Assembly (NCBI GenBank): GCA_017616015.1
Contig: JAFZYY010000001.1
Coordinates: 186,001-250,000, forward strand
Length of the DNA stretch: 64,000 nucleotides
Direction: 5' to 3'
Origin: Alphaproteobacteria bacterium
Lineage (GTDB): Bacteria; Pseudomonadota; Alphaproteobacteria; CAAGCB01; CAG-977
This document shows, in pieces, positions 35,054 through 43,667 of the stretch. Numbering within the stretch: position 1 is the first letter of the stretch; every line of letters starts with the position of its first letter. Under the pieces are notes generated by a model, which saw only the letters and a program-made list of their open reading frames with translations, had not been told where the DNA came from and searched no databases. The translations under genes were made by a program, and so were the position numbers.

Positions 35054-35917
35054 TTATTGTAAAGATAAATCACATCTGACCGGCGCGTGATCGGAAGCTT
35101 TTTCGCCGCTTCTGACTTCCGCGTCGACTTTTGCGGTTTTGAATTTGTCCGCCCAGGCCGGCGATAAAAACAGATGATCCAGCAGAATCCCGTTGTTCTT
35201 TTCCCAGGCGCCCGCACGGTAATCCCAATAGGAATAAACCGGCACTTTGTTTTTTTCGCGACGCAAAGCGTTTGTCAGACCCGTATAGTAAAAAGCTTTA
35301 AACAGCTGTCTGACAGGCTGAACGGTAAAAGCCGTATTTTCAAAGGCCTTCGGATTATAAACATCACTGTCATATTCAATGACGTTAAAGTCTCCGCCGA
35401 TAATGAACGGATCGCCTTTGTCCATTAAAGCGTGCGCCCTGGAAACCAAAGCGTCCAACCAGGCAATTTTGTATTCCAGCCGTTCCGTGCTTTCCGGAGC
35501 GCTTGCGGGCGGTTCGCCGTTCGGCACATAGACGCTGATGAACGTTGATTTCAGATCGGGGCAGTAGGCTTCGATGTATCGCGCCTGTTCTCCGTTATCG
35601 GGGGCGCCGGGCAGGGCGTCGCGTTCCAATACGATTTTGTGCTTGGACAAGACAGCCACGCCGTTATAGCTTTTTTGGCCTTGAGCCAAAGAATAATATC
35701 CTAAGCCGTTTAATTCAAAGGACGGAAAAGAATCCGTTTCCGTTTTGATTTCCTGCAACATCGCGACATCTGGCTTTTTATCCTGCAGATAAGCGGATAA
35801 AGCGGGTAATCGTGCTTTAACGGAATTAACGTTCCAAGTGCAAACGGAAATATCTCCGCCCTCTGTAAAAATCAGAGCAGACGGAGGCTTTGCGGAATTT
35901 AGAGAACCATCGTCCAT
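35054..35917 (-). CDS. xth: Exodeoxyribonuclease III (AP endonuclease)
   Basis: Exonuclease III cuts at abasic sites and removes 3' blocking groups. The 287-residue protein has the whole catalytic set: CTWNVNSVKARLP, MLQEIKTE, GGDFNVIEYDSDVYNP, WDYRAGAWEKNNGILLDHLF and SDHAPVRCDL. Most family members begin right at the TWNVNS strand. Here the only ATG lies 23 codons earlier and adds a Ser/Ala/Pro-rich extension with no clear ribosome site. The true start may therefore be a rare codon nearer the domain. Confidence 0.93.
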   Translation of the reverse strand: MDDGSLNSAKPPSALIFTEGGDISVCTWNVNSVKARLPALSAYLQDKKPDVAMLQEIKTETDSFPSFELNGLGYYSLAQGQKSYNGVAVLSKHKIVLERDALPGAPDNGEQARYIEAYCPDLKSTFISVYVPNGEPPASAPESTERLEYKIAWLDALVSRAHALMDKGDPFIIGGDFNVIEYDSDVYNPKAFENTAFTVQPVRQLFKAFYYTGLTNALRREKNKVPVYSYWDYRAGAWEKNNGILLDHLFLSPAWADKFKTAKVDAEVRSGEKASDHAPVRCDLSLQ

Positions 35918-36015
35918 TTCTAATAAAACAGCCTTTATAGCCTTCCTTTATATGTTTAATCTTATCTTATACATGAAAAAAATAAAGGAATCCATAGGAA
36001 AATAAATCAAAAACA

Positions 36016-36044
36016 TTGTTTTTTATACGGGCTTTGTTTACAAT
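36016..36044 (+). promoter_or_regulatory. Candidate promoter of the secreted HELTH operon
   Basis: TTGTTT (36016-36021) and TACAAT (36039-36044), 17 bases apart. The transcript would start about 36051. That excludes the ATG at 36050 and supports the ATG at 36068 with GGGGG upstream. Confidence 0.6.
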
Positions 36045-36067
36045 TAATTATGCAATGCGGGGGAATT

Positions 36068-36739
36068 ATGAAGCGTTTGTTGTTTGTTCTTTTCGTGGTG
36101 ATGCTCGTGTTTCCTTCTTCTTATGCGGAGGGGAGAAAAAGGAAAGTCCTTTGCCCTAAAGGAAAAGTTATTGTTCTGAATTCACATTACGGCAAGGCAT
36201 CACATTCCGCCAAGAAAGAAGAGCCCCAGATAAAACCGGAATTATCCGTCGAAGTGGACGAAGGAACCCCTAAATTTATCCATAAAAGACCTCAATTTCC
36301 ATGCTCTAACGGGATTAATCACGGGGGAGGTTGCACGCGCGTCGAATTTTACGCCGTAATAAAAGGGGGTAAAATGACCCGTGGGGGGGCTTATGAAAAG
36401 CTTCAGCTGAAAATCGGGCTTAAAAATATTGAAGTGGAGCTTTCTTCCGAATTGCAAAAAGGAACCTGTTTGTTTGATGTCGTTTTAAAACATGAATTGA
36501 CGCATTTGGCTTTGCACAGAAATGTTTTAAAACGTTTCGCGCCGGAAATCGCCAAGGCGGTTCTGAGTACCGCGGAACGTTTTCAGACGAAGCAGGCCGA
36601 AAGAATTTCTGAGGTTTTGAAGGATTATACCCGGCGTATGTCGGAGGAAGACGACAAACAGAACGCTTTGATGGATACGACGGACTCTTATATTTACCAA
36701 CAAAAACAATGCGTTCAGACAGAAAAATCCCGGAAATAA
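36068..36739 (+). CDS. Secreted HELTH (HExxH) protein, paralogue 1 of 3
   Basis: The start at 36068 has a strong GGGGG ribosome site and yields a signal peptide (KRLLFVLFVVMLVFPSSYA). The 223-residue protein has a region with LKIGLKNIEVELSSELQKGTCLFDVVLKHELTHLALHRNVLKRF. HELTH at 142-146 fits the zinc-protease HExxH motif. The KGTC-FD--LKHELTH signature is shared with the next two genes and resembles the DUF922 group of secreted Zn-dependent protease-like proteins, which I cannot confirm. A helical Lys/Glu-rich tail follows. The third zinc ligand is not obvious. It starts an operon of three, 1 base apart from the next gene. Confidence 0.7.
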   Translation: MKRLLFVLFVVMLVFPSSYAEGRKRKVLCPKGKVIVLNSHYGKASHSAKKEEPQIKPELSVEVDEGTPKFIHKRPQFPCSNGINHGGGCTRVEFYAVIKGGKMTRGGAYEKLQLKIGLKNIEVELSSELQKGTCLFDVVLKHELTHLALHRNVLKRFAPEIAKAVLSTAERFQTKQAERISEVLKDYTRRMSEEDDKQNALMDTTDSYIYQQKQCVQTEKSRK

Positions 36740-36740
36740 G

Positions 36741-37505
36741 ATGAAGAAAAGCTTGATTGGTTTTATCTGTTGTTTGACGGCTGTTTCTTTTTTCGCTTTT
36801 CCCGCTTCGGCGTTTAAGCAGAAATATACGCGCCATTATCAGGAAAGGACGAAGTATTATCAGGAAAGGACGAAGTATTATCAGGAAAGAGATCTTCCGA
36901 GTTCCAGCGCTTATTTGGAAGTAAGCCGCGAACCTCCGAAGACTGTGGTTGAATACAGTCCGCAGAAGCCGACTTTTGAAATCGTATCGGACAATCTTTC
37001 GTGTCATGAACAGGAAGCTTTAAGTTGCTCTTCTTTTTCGGCGGATTTTTCTTCGGAAGCCGATTGCGAACTGTCTCTGATCACGCTGAAGGTGACGGAA
37101 AAAATTAAAGTAAGCCTGACTTCTTCGTATAAAAAAGGAACGTGTCAGTTTGATCGGATTTTGAAACATGAACTGACGCATATCGATACATACAGAAAAA
37201 CGCTGAACAGTTTTATAACGCAGGCCAAACAGGAATTGACCGAAAAATATAAAACTAGGCAGGAAAACAGCAAAGGGTGCGAGGATATTCAAAAAAGCGT
37301 CGCCGATTTAACAAATGAATTCAACAAGCGGTATTCCGAAAAAGCAGAAGCGGAAAACGCAAAATTGGATATGGAAAACGGCAATCATAAATACAATTTT
37401 TCGGTTTGCGCATCGCCGGAAAAAAATAATTCGAACAAAAACCGGAAACCTGATGAAGTAAAGACTGCTTCTAATCCCTTATATCCTGAGAAGAGCAAAC
37501 GATGA
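36741..37505 (+). CDS. Secreted HELTH (HExxH) protein, paralogue 2 of 3
   Basis: The 254-residue paralogue has a signal peptide (MKKSLIGFICCLTAVSFFAFPASA). The mature N-terminus then repeats YQERTKY nearly three times. The core is KVSLTSSYKKGTCQFDRILKHELTHIDTYRKTLNSF with HELTH at residues 143-147. Six cysteines in the mature protein suggest disulfides. The C-terminal part is a helical Glu/Lys/Asn-rich region. It starts 1 base after the previous stop and overlaps the next gene by 4 bases, a tight operon. Function unknown; secreted metallopeptidase is the best guess. Confidence 0.7.
   Translation: MKKSLIGFICCLTAVSFFAFPASAFKQKYTRHYQERTKYYQERTKYYQERDLPSSSAYLEVSREPPKTVVEYSPQKPTFEIVSDNLSCHEQEALSCSSFSADFSSEADCELSLITLKVTEKIKVSLTSSYKKGTCQFDRILKHELTHIDTYRKTLNSFITQAKQELTEKYKTRQENSKGCEDIQKSVADLTNEFNKRYSEKAEAENAKLDMENGNHKYNFSVCASPEKNNSNKNRKPDEVKTASNPLYPEKSKR
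36837..36889 (+). repeat. 21-bp tandem repeat, about 2.5 units
   Basis: Units 36837-36857 and 36858-36878 are identical and a partial third follows to 36889. They encode YQERTKY in the mature N-terminus of the second HELTH protein. Identity at DNA level points to recent slippage. Confidence 0.9.
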
Positions 37506-38827
37506 AAATGAAACTCTTTTTCTGCGCGATTCTCCTTTTCGAGTATTTATGGCCTTCTCCGGTTTTTGCTTTGAAGCCGTCCGTCAAAGCCGTTCGCATC
37601 AAAGAAGAAATCGTTTACGAATTTGTTCCGGAAAACGAAACCGTATGCGATAAAAGCGGAACAATACATCTTGTCGGTGCAGAGAAAGCCGCCGGGTGTA
37701 CGATCAGAGAGTTGAAAAGTAAAATCGAAGTCAGTTGCGATAATAAGGAAATCATTTTTGGTTTCGGAGTTCCGAAATATAAAGTCGAGCTTATCAATAC
37801 TCTCAAAAAAGGAACAAATGAATTCGATATGGTTTTGAAGCATGAATTAACGCATGTGCGGATAGGCCAAAGAACCATCGAAAAGTTTTATCCGTCCGTG
37901 GCGCAGGCGTTGTTGATGCAGTACGAACGTTCCGAAAAAAAAGGAAAAAGCTGTCCGGAAATACAGCAGGACGTTTTCAATATCTTTCATAAATATTTAA
38001 AGTTATTAACTCAGGAACAGAAAAAACACGACGCTCTGATAGACGGAATGGAAAATTACGAATATCAATGGGCGCAACTGAGGAATATGGATTTTGAGAA
38101 AAAGATACATCAAAGTCCGAAAAAACGGCAAACATCTCTGGCGTTCCGACCGCCACAAAAACAACCTCTGAATCAAAAAAGGGAAAAACCTCTTTTGTTG
38201 GCTGAAAACAAAACGCCGCCAACGCCTGTAATTAAGCATCAGCCTTCCGGGAGAGAGCCGATTCAACAATATGTTTCAAATAACAGAACTACTTCCGAAC
38301 CTTCGCGGGAAAAGGTTTATGCCGCGGCGAAAACGGTATGGGATATGGACGACGATGTCTCTGAAACGCCGTCTTCCGGCTCCGTTGTTTCGAAACGCAA
38401 ACCGCAAACGAACGAAAAGGAAGCCGCTTCCGTACGGTCGGATCCGTACGAAGATCTTTCTGTTCCTCACCTTTTCGCTTCTCAACGCCGTTCGTCTTTG
38501 CACTCACCTAGGTATGAAAAGCCTTCTGTTCAGCGCCGTTCCTCTTCGGAGGAAAACGACCCCCGGGAAGTTCAGGAACAGTCGCTTCCGGAACCGCCGC
38601 AGGCTCTGCAATCCACTCCGGATAAGCCGAAAACGGCAAAAAAGAGGACGACGAACGTCGTGTTTGGTATAATCAACGGATTGTTTGAGGGGATTTCGGA
38701 AAAAATCGGATTAAAGGAAAAAATCGGGAAATTGACGTCGTATGTTGAAGGGCTGTTTCAGAAAAAGGTTCCCGAAAAAGCCGCAGAACAAAAGCCGGAA
38801 GAAAATCCGAAACGTGAAGCAAAATGA
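37502..38827 (+). CDS. Secreted HELTH (HExxH) protein, paralogue 3 of 3, with long tail
   Basis: The ATG at 37502 overlaps the preceding stop by 4 bases. A signal peptide (MKMKLFFCAILLFEYLWPSPVFA) precedes a core KVELINTLKKGTNEFDMVLKHELTHVRIGQRTIEKF, with HELTH at 114-118. The Cys of the KGTC signature is replaced by Asn here. Beyond residue 220 there is a long Pro/Ser/Arg-rich, probably disordered region (about 150 residues). It ends in a predicted amphipathic segment (NVVFGIINGLFEGISEKIGLKEKIGKL) and a Lys/Glu tail. The extra C-terminal part is absent from the two shorter paralogues. Function unknown. Confidence 0.7.
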   Translation: MKMKLFFCAILLFEYLWPSPVFALKPSVKAVRIKEEIVYEFVPENETVCDKSGTIHLVGAEKAAGCTIRELKSKIEVSCDNKEIIFGFGVPKYKVELINTLKKGTNEFDMVLKHELTHVRIGQRTIEKFYPSVAQALLMQYERSEKKGKSCPEIQQDVFNIFHKYLKLLTQEQKKHDALIDGMENYEYQWAQLRNMDFEKKIHQSPKKRQTSLAFRPPQKQPLNQKREKPLLLAENKTPPTPVIKHQPSGREPIQQYVSNNRTTSEPSREKVYAAAKTVWDMDDDVSETPSSGSVVSKRKPQTNEKEAASVRSDPYEDLSVPHLFASQRRSSLHSPRYEKPSVQRRSSSEENDPREVQEQSLPEPPQALQSTPDKPKTAKKRTTNVVFGIINGLFEGISEKIGLKEKIGKLTSYVEGLFQKKVPEKAAEQKPEENPKREAK

Positions 38828-38848
38828 AATAGCTTTTTTACGGGCGTT

Positions 38849-38857
38849 TGCTATAAT
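38849..38857 (+). promoter_or_regulatory. Extended -10 promoter of dgt
   Basis: TG-C-TATAAT (38849-38857) is a perfect extended -10 element, 34 bases before the dgt start; no good -35 is seen. AGG stands upstream of the ATG at 38891. Confidence 0.6.
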
Positions 38858-38890
38858 ACGTCGAATTTTTTAGATTAAAGGCAGGTTTTT

Positions 38891-40069
38891 ATGGCTTTGG
38901 CTGTTTATGCGACACACGCGGAAAAGACGCGGGGGAGGTTGTATCCCGAACAGGAAGCGCCGTATCGGACGTGTTTTCAGCGCGACAGGGACAGAATTAT
39001 TCATTCCGGAGCGTTCCGCCGATTGGAATCCAAAACGCAGGTGTTCGTCTACCATGAAGGCAGCAGCCTGCGCACGCGATTGACGCACTCGCTGGAAGTT
39101 TCGCAAATTACGCGTTCTTTATGCCGTATGCTCGGGCTGAACAAAGATTTGGGCGAAGCTTTGGCTCTGGCGCATGATTTGGGACACACGCCGTTCGGCC
39201 ATGCCGGCGAAATGGCTTTGAACGAATGTATGTTGGGTTTCGGCGGTTTCGATCACAACGCGCATTCTTTGAAAATCGTGACGAAATTGGAACAGAAATA
39301 TCCCCGCTTTGACGGGATCAATCTGTCCTGGGAAACATTGGAAGGTCTGGTCAAACATAACGGTCCTCTGATCGGCGAAGGGCGCGAGCCTTTGCCGCTT
39401 GAAATCGCGGAATATAACGCCGTTCAGGATTTGGAGCTGGACGGTTATCCGGGAGCGGAAGCGCAGGTCGCGGCTTTGGCGGACGACATCGCCTATTCCA
39501 ATCACGACACGGACGACGGGCTGAAAACGGGGCTGATTACGGTGGAAGAAATTTCTTCCGTCGGTTTCTTTAAGCGCCATTACGAACAGGTGAAAAAAGA
39601 ATATCCGGCGGTCGAGCGTTCCCGTATTGTCGCGGAAACAGTTCGCCGCATGATTAACGACATGATTTTGGACGTGGCGGAAGCTTCGCGTAAAAATCTG
39701 GAAGAACTTAACCCTCAAAGCGTCGAGGATATTCGCGCCTGCGGCCGTCCGGTGATCGCTTTTTCGGAAAGCATGAAAGAACAGATGAAAGAGCTGAAAG
39801 ATTTCCTGTTCCCGAACATGTATCGTCATTACAAAATCAATCAAATGACCAGTAAAGGGAAAAGAATCGTCAGAGATTTGTTTTCTCTGCTGTTTGCCGA
39901 AAACAATATTCTGCCGCCTCAATGGCAGAAGAGGGTGCTGCAATATCCCGATTCGGAAGACGGCCGAAAACTGAAAGCGCGCGCGATCGCCGATTTCGTC
40001 GCGGGATTGACGGACGCTTCCGCCATAGAACTGCATACGCGACTTTTTGATCCTCAGGTGAGAATATAA
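38891..40069 (+). CDS. dgt: dGTP triphosphohydrolase-like protein (HD domain)
   Basis: The enzyme cleaves dNTPs, typically dGTP, to the deoxynucleoside and triphosphate. The 392-residue protein shows the HD signature: [11 protein letters not shown], then [15 protein letters not shown] (HD pair), and [17 protein letters not shown]. The N-terminal [25 protein letters not shown] is the family opening. Length fits the short, alphaproteobacterial dGTPase type. argS starts 2 bases after its stop, the order dgt-argS-SPOR-nagZ of Alphaproteobacteria. Confidence 0.94.
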   Translation: MALAVYATHAEKTRGRLYPEQEAPYRTCFQRDRDRIIHSGAFRRLESKTQVFVYHEGSSLRTRLTHSLEVSQITRSLCRMLGLNKDLGEALALAHDLGHTPFGHAGEMALNECMLGFGGFDHNAHSLKIVTKLEQKYPRFDGINLSWETLEGLVKHNGPLIGEGREPLPLEIAEYNAVQDLELDGYPGAEAQVAALADDIAYSNHDTDDGLKTGLITVEEISSVGFFKRHYEQVKKEYPAVERSRIVAETVRRMINDMILDVAEASRKNLEELNPQSVEDIRACGRPVIAFSESMKEQMKELKDFLFPNMYRHYKINQMTSKGKRIVRDLFSLLFAENNILPPQWQKRVLQYPDSEDGRKLKARAIADFVAGLTDASAIELHTRLFDPQVRI

Positions 40070-40071
40070 CG

Positions 40072-41823
40072 ATGAACATTTTTACGCATATCAGAAACAA
40101 TATTATCAAAGCATTGGACAACTTGGTCGAACAGGGAAAAATTCCCGCGGGACTGACTACGGACCGTGTGGTGGCCGAACCGCCGCGCGACGCCGCGCAC
40201 GGGGACGCCGCGACGAACGCCGCTATGGTGCTGGCTTCTCAGGCGGGAATGAAGCCCAGGCAGTTCGCGGAAATTCTGGCTGAAGAATTAAAGACTCTGC
40301 CGATTGTCGAAAATGTTGAAATCGCGGGTCCCGGATTTGTCAATCTGCGCCTGTCCGGAGCATTCTGGGATTCCTGCCTGCGTGAAATTTTAGAGCAGGG
40401 GACGCGTTTCGGCTCTTCCGATATGGGAAAAGGCCAAAAAAAGAACGTTGAGTTCGTTTCCGCCAATCCGACGGGACCGATGCACGTCGGACACAGCCGC
40501 GGCGCCGTTTTCGGCGATGCTCTGGCTTCTTTGTTGGAAAAAGCGGGATACGACGTCACGCGCGAATATTACATCAACGACGCCGGCGCTCAGGTCGACG
40601 TGTTGGCGCGTTCGGCATATCTGCGCTATGAAGAGGCTCTGGGAAAGGACATCGGCGCTATTCCCGAAGGGCTTTATCCCGGCGAATACCTGATTCCCGT
40701 CGGCAAAGAGCTGGCCGAAAAGGACGGCGATAAATGGCTGGATAAGCCGGAAAGCGAATGGCTCGCTTATTTCAGAAAGTTCGCGATTGACAAAATGATG
40801 GATATGATTCGCGATGATTTGGCGGCTTTGGGGATTAAATTCGACGTGTTTTCGTCCGAGCGCACTTTGGTGGAAGGCGGAAAAATCGACGAAGTAATTG
40901 AATTCCTGCGCGGTAAGGGCTTGATTTACGAAGGCGTTCTGGAACCGCCGAAAGGCAAATTGCCCGACGATTGGGAGCCGCGTCCTCAAACGCTGTTCAA
41001 AGCGACGGAATTTGGTGACGATGTTGACCGCGCTTTGAAGAAATCAAACGGATTTCAGACGTATTTTGCTTCGGATATGGCGTATCATTTGGACAAGTAT
41101 CGCCGCGGATTTGCCGATATGATTAACGTCTGGGGGGCGGATCACGCCGGTTATGTCAAACGTTTGCAGGCGGCCGTCAAGGCTTTGACCGACGGCAAGG
41201 CGAAACTGGACGTCAGGCTGTGCCAGATGGTGAATCTGGTATGCAACGGCGAACCGATAAAAATGTCCAAGCGCGCCGGACGCTTCGTTACTCTGCGCGA
41301 CATGGTGGACGCCGTCGGCAAAGACGTGATGCGCTTTATCATGCTGACGCGCAAAAACGACGCTCATTTGGATTTCGACGTTGAAAAAGTCAAGGAACAG
41401 TCCAAAGACAACCCTGTTTTCTACGTGAATTACGCTTTCGCCCGCGCGCGCTCCGTGCGCCGTCGCGCGACCGAGATGTTCTCCGGTCGGGATTTAAGCC
41501 TGCAGGCGTTGTCAAAGGCTGATTTTTCATTGCTGACGGATGAGGCGGAAGTTTCTTTGATCCGTCTTCTGGCGGATTTCCCGCGTCAGATTGAAATTGC
41601 CGCCGCCGCGCACGAACCGCACAGAATCGCGTATTATTTGGGCGATGTCGCCGCGGCTTTCCACGGGCTGTGGAACAAAGGAAAAGACAATACGGAGCTA
41701 CGTTTCCTGGAACAGGATAAAGAGGCGCTTTCCATGGCTCGTTTAGGCTTGGTCGAAGCGGCTGCCGTCGTCATTCAGTCGGGATTGGACGTTTTCGGCG
41801 TCATTCCCGCGGAGGAGATGTAA
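40072..41823 (+). CDS. argS: Arginyl-tRNA synthetase
   Basis: ArgRS is a class I synthetase. The 583-residue protein has the N-terminal Arg-specific domain ([21 protein letters not shown]), the HIGH motif as HVGH in [20 protein letters not shown], and the KMSKS loop as [21 protein letters not shown] anticodon domain closes the protein. It is tightly linked with dgt upstream and with the SPOR gene 3 bases downstream. Confidence 0.97.
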   Translation: MNIFTHIRNNIIKALDNLVEQGKIPAGLTTDRVVAEPPRDAAHGDAATNAAMVLASQAGMKPRQFAEILAEELKTLPIVENVEIAGPGFVNLRLSGAFWDSCLREILEQGTRFGSSDMGKGQKKNVEFVSANPTGPMHVGHSRGAVFGDALASLLEKAGYDVTREYYINDAGAQVDVLARSAYLRYEEALGKDIGAIPEGLYPGEYLIPVGKELAEKDGDKWLDKPESEWLAYFRKFAIDKMMDMIRDDLAALGIKFDVFSSERTLVEGGKIDEVIEFLRGKGLIYEGVLEPPKGKLPDDWEPRPQTLFKATEFGDDVDRALKKSNGFQTYFASDMAYHLDKYRRGFADMINVWGADHAGYVKRLQAAVKALTDGKAKLDVRLCQMVNLVCNGEPIKMSKRAGRFVTLRDMVDAVGKDVMRFIMLTRKNDAHLDFDVEKVKEQSKDNPVFYVNYAFARARSVRRRATEMFSGRDLSLQALSKADFSLLTDEAEVSLIRLLADFPRQIEIAAAAHEPHRIAYYLGDVAAAFHGLWNKGKDNTELRFLEQDKEALSMARLGLVEAAAVVIQSGLDVFGVIPAEEM

Positions 41824-41826
41824 TAC

Positions 41827-42645
41827 ATGCAAGATCAGGATATGGATACTTCTCAGGAAGATATTCTCGCTTCCTTTCGGGAAGAAAGGTTGGAACAACG
41901 CAGAAAAAAGCCGGCTATCCTGATCGGCGTGTCAATCGGGATTGTCATCGCCGTTGTTGTCGGCTGGATTACGTTCGGCAAATATGTATCCGTTTATTAC
42001 GGGGCGGACAGAGCCGAATTGCCCGTTATCCGGGCGGATTCTTCCGCCGACGGCATGAAGCCGGCGACGCCGGGCGGCATGGAGGTTCCCAATCGGGACA
42101 AACTGGTATATGAACGGCTGCGTCAAAACAAATCGGAACTGCCGGTTGAACGGCTGTTGCCGTCTGCGGAAAAGCCTTTGAAACCGGAACCGTCGGAAAA
42201 AGAAGAGCCGAAACAGAAAGACGAAATAGGAGCTTTGACGGCAAATATTATTCAGGAAGAGCAGAAGCAAGCTTCCGCTCTGTTGTATGAGGAAGACGGA
42301 ACGCCGGTTGAGGTCGTGTTTAAAGAAACGCCTGCCGCTGTAGAAAAAGCGGAAAAGAAAGAGCTGCCGCCAAAGGAAGAGGAAAAACAGGCGGAACAGA
42401 AGATTTCCTATTCGGTTCAGTTGGTTTCGACACGTTCGGAAAGCGCGGCGGAAAGCGAATGGAAGCGTTTGTCTAAGAAGTTTAAAGAAATTATAGCGGA
42501 GCAACCGCATTTCGTTTCAAAAACGGTTGTTTCAAGCGGAACGTTTTACCGCTTGCGCGTCGGTTCTTTTGAAAAAAGGGAAGATGCCGCTCTTTTGTGC
42601 GAACAGTTGAAAACAAAAAAACAGGAGTGCTTCGTTGTTAAATGA
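41827..42645 (+). CDS. SPOR-domain inner-membrane protein
   Basis: The 272-residue protein has a cytoplasmic N-terminus and one transmembrane helix (about 33-51, ILIGVSIGIVIAVVVGWITF). A Pro/Glu/Lys-rich periplasmic linker leads to a C-terminal SPOR domain (YSVQLVSTRSESAAESEWKRL...FYRLRVGSFEKREDA). SPOR domains bind denuded peptidoglycan at division septa. The gene lies between argS and nagZ, the usual alphaproteobacterial place, and overlaps nagZ by 11 bases. Confidence 0.88.
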   Translation: MQDQDMDTSQEDILASFREERLEQRRKKPAILIGVSIGIVIAVVVGWITFGKYVSVYYGADRAELPVIRADSSADGMKPATPGGMEVPNRDKLVYERLRQNKSELPVERLLPSAEKPLKPEPSEKEEPKQKDEIGALTANIIQEEQKQASALLYEEDGTPVEVVFKETPAAVEKAEKKELPPKEEEKQAEQKISYSVQLVSTRSESAAESEWKRLSKKFKEIIAEQPHFVSKTVVSSGTFYRLRVGSFEKREDAALLCEQLKTKKQECFVVK

Positions 42646-43663
42646 ATATCCTTCCGCCGTAGTATTCGGTTGTGCCGGTCTGGCTTTGAGCGATGAGGAA
42701 AAAGAGTTCTTCAGTCGCGTTAATCCACTTGGTTTTATCTTGTTTTCGCGTAATATCGCCACGCCGGAACAGTTGAAAACGCTGATACAGTCTTTGCGCG
42801 AAACGGTCGAACGCGAAGACGTCGTGTTTTTGATCGATCAGGAAGGCGGACGCGTTTCCCGTTTAAAGCCGCCGTATTGGCTGAAATATCCGCCCGCCAG
42901 AACTTTCGGCGACAAGTACCGGATTGATCCCGAAGACGGCGTTCAGGCCGCTTATGAAACGGCTCGCCTGATCGGGCGCGATCTTTGTGAATTAGGGTTT
43001 AACGTAGATTGCGCGCCTGTCTTAGATGTGCCTGTGGAAGGCTCTATCGATACGATATTAGGGGACAGGACTTTTTCTCTGGATCCCGAACTGAACGGAC
43101 CTTTGGGTAAAATCATCTGCGACGGTTTGCTGGCGGAAGGCGTTCTGCCGGTCGTCAAGCATATGCCGGGACACGGACGCGCCGTCGTGGACAGTCATCT
43201 GGAACTGCCTAAGGTTTCTACCGATTTGGAGACGCTGAAAAAAACGGATTTTGTGCCGTTTAAATTCTTGGCGGACGCGCCGTGGGGCATGACAGCGCAC
43301 GTTCTGTATACGGCAATCGACGCGCACAAGCCGGCCTCGCTGTCCAACAAAGTGATACAGGACATTATCCGCGATGAAATAGGCTTTAAAGGCTTCCTGA
43401 TTTGCGATGATTTGTCAATGAAAGCGTTGTCCGGTTCTCTGTCTGACTTGGCCGCGGAAGCTTTAACGGCAGGCTGTGACGCCGTGTTGCACTGCAACGG
43501 CAAAATGGACGAAATGGAATTGGTCGCTTCCGGCGTCGAGCCGCTGTCGCCTCGCGCGATGGAACGTTTTGTGCGCGGTCAGGAAATGGTTAAAGCGGTC
43601 GTTGAACAAACAACCGCGTTTGATTATGACGCGGCCAAATCGCGCCTGTCAAAAACGGCTTGA
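42635..43663 (+). CDS. nagZ: Beta-N-acetylhexosaminidase NagZ
   Basis: NagZ (GH3) removes N-acetylglucosamine from muropeptides during peptidoglycan recycling. The 342-residue protein begins at TTG 42635, eight bases after AGGAG. Motifs include FLIDQEGGRVSRL, NVDCAPVLDVP, VVKHMPGHGRAVVDSHLELP and FLICDDLSMKAL. It is the right length for a single-domain NagZ. The downstream M50 gene begins 4 bases after its stop. Confidence 0.95.
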   Translation: MLNEYPSAVVFGCAGLALSDEEKEFFSRVNPLGFILFSRNIATPEQLKTLIQSLRETVEREDVVFLIDQEGGRVSRLKPPYWLKYPPARTFGDKYRIDPEDGVQAAYETARLIGRDLCELGFNVDCAPVLDVPVEGSIDTILGDRTFSLDPELNGPLGKIICDGLLAEGVLPVVKHMPGHGRAVVDSHLELPKVSTDLETLKKTDFVPFKFLADAPWGMTAHVLYTAIDAHKPASLSNKVIQDIIRDEIGFKGFLICDDLSMKALSGSLSDLAAEALTAGCDAVLHCNGKMDEMELVASGVEPLSPRAMERFVRGQEMVKAVVEQTTAFDYDAAKSRLSKTA

Positions 43664-43667
43664 TTCA

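Noticed and set aside
39119-40036. 305-codon minus-strand frame over dgt
   Set aside because: Antisense to an HD enzyme with a full signature; composition rich in Arg/Phe/His, no start context.
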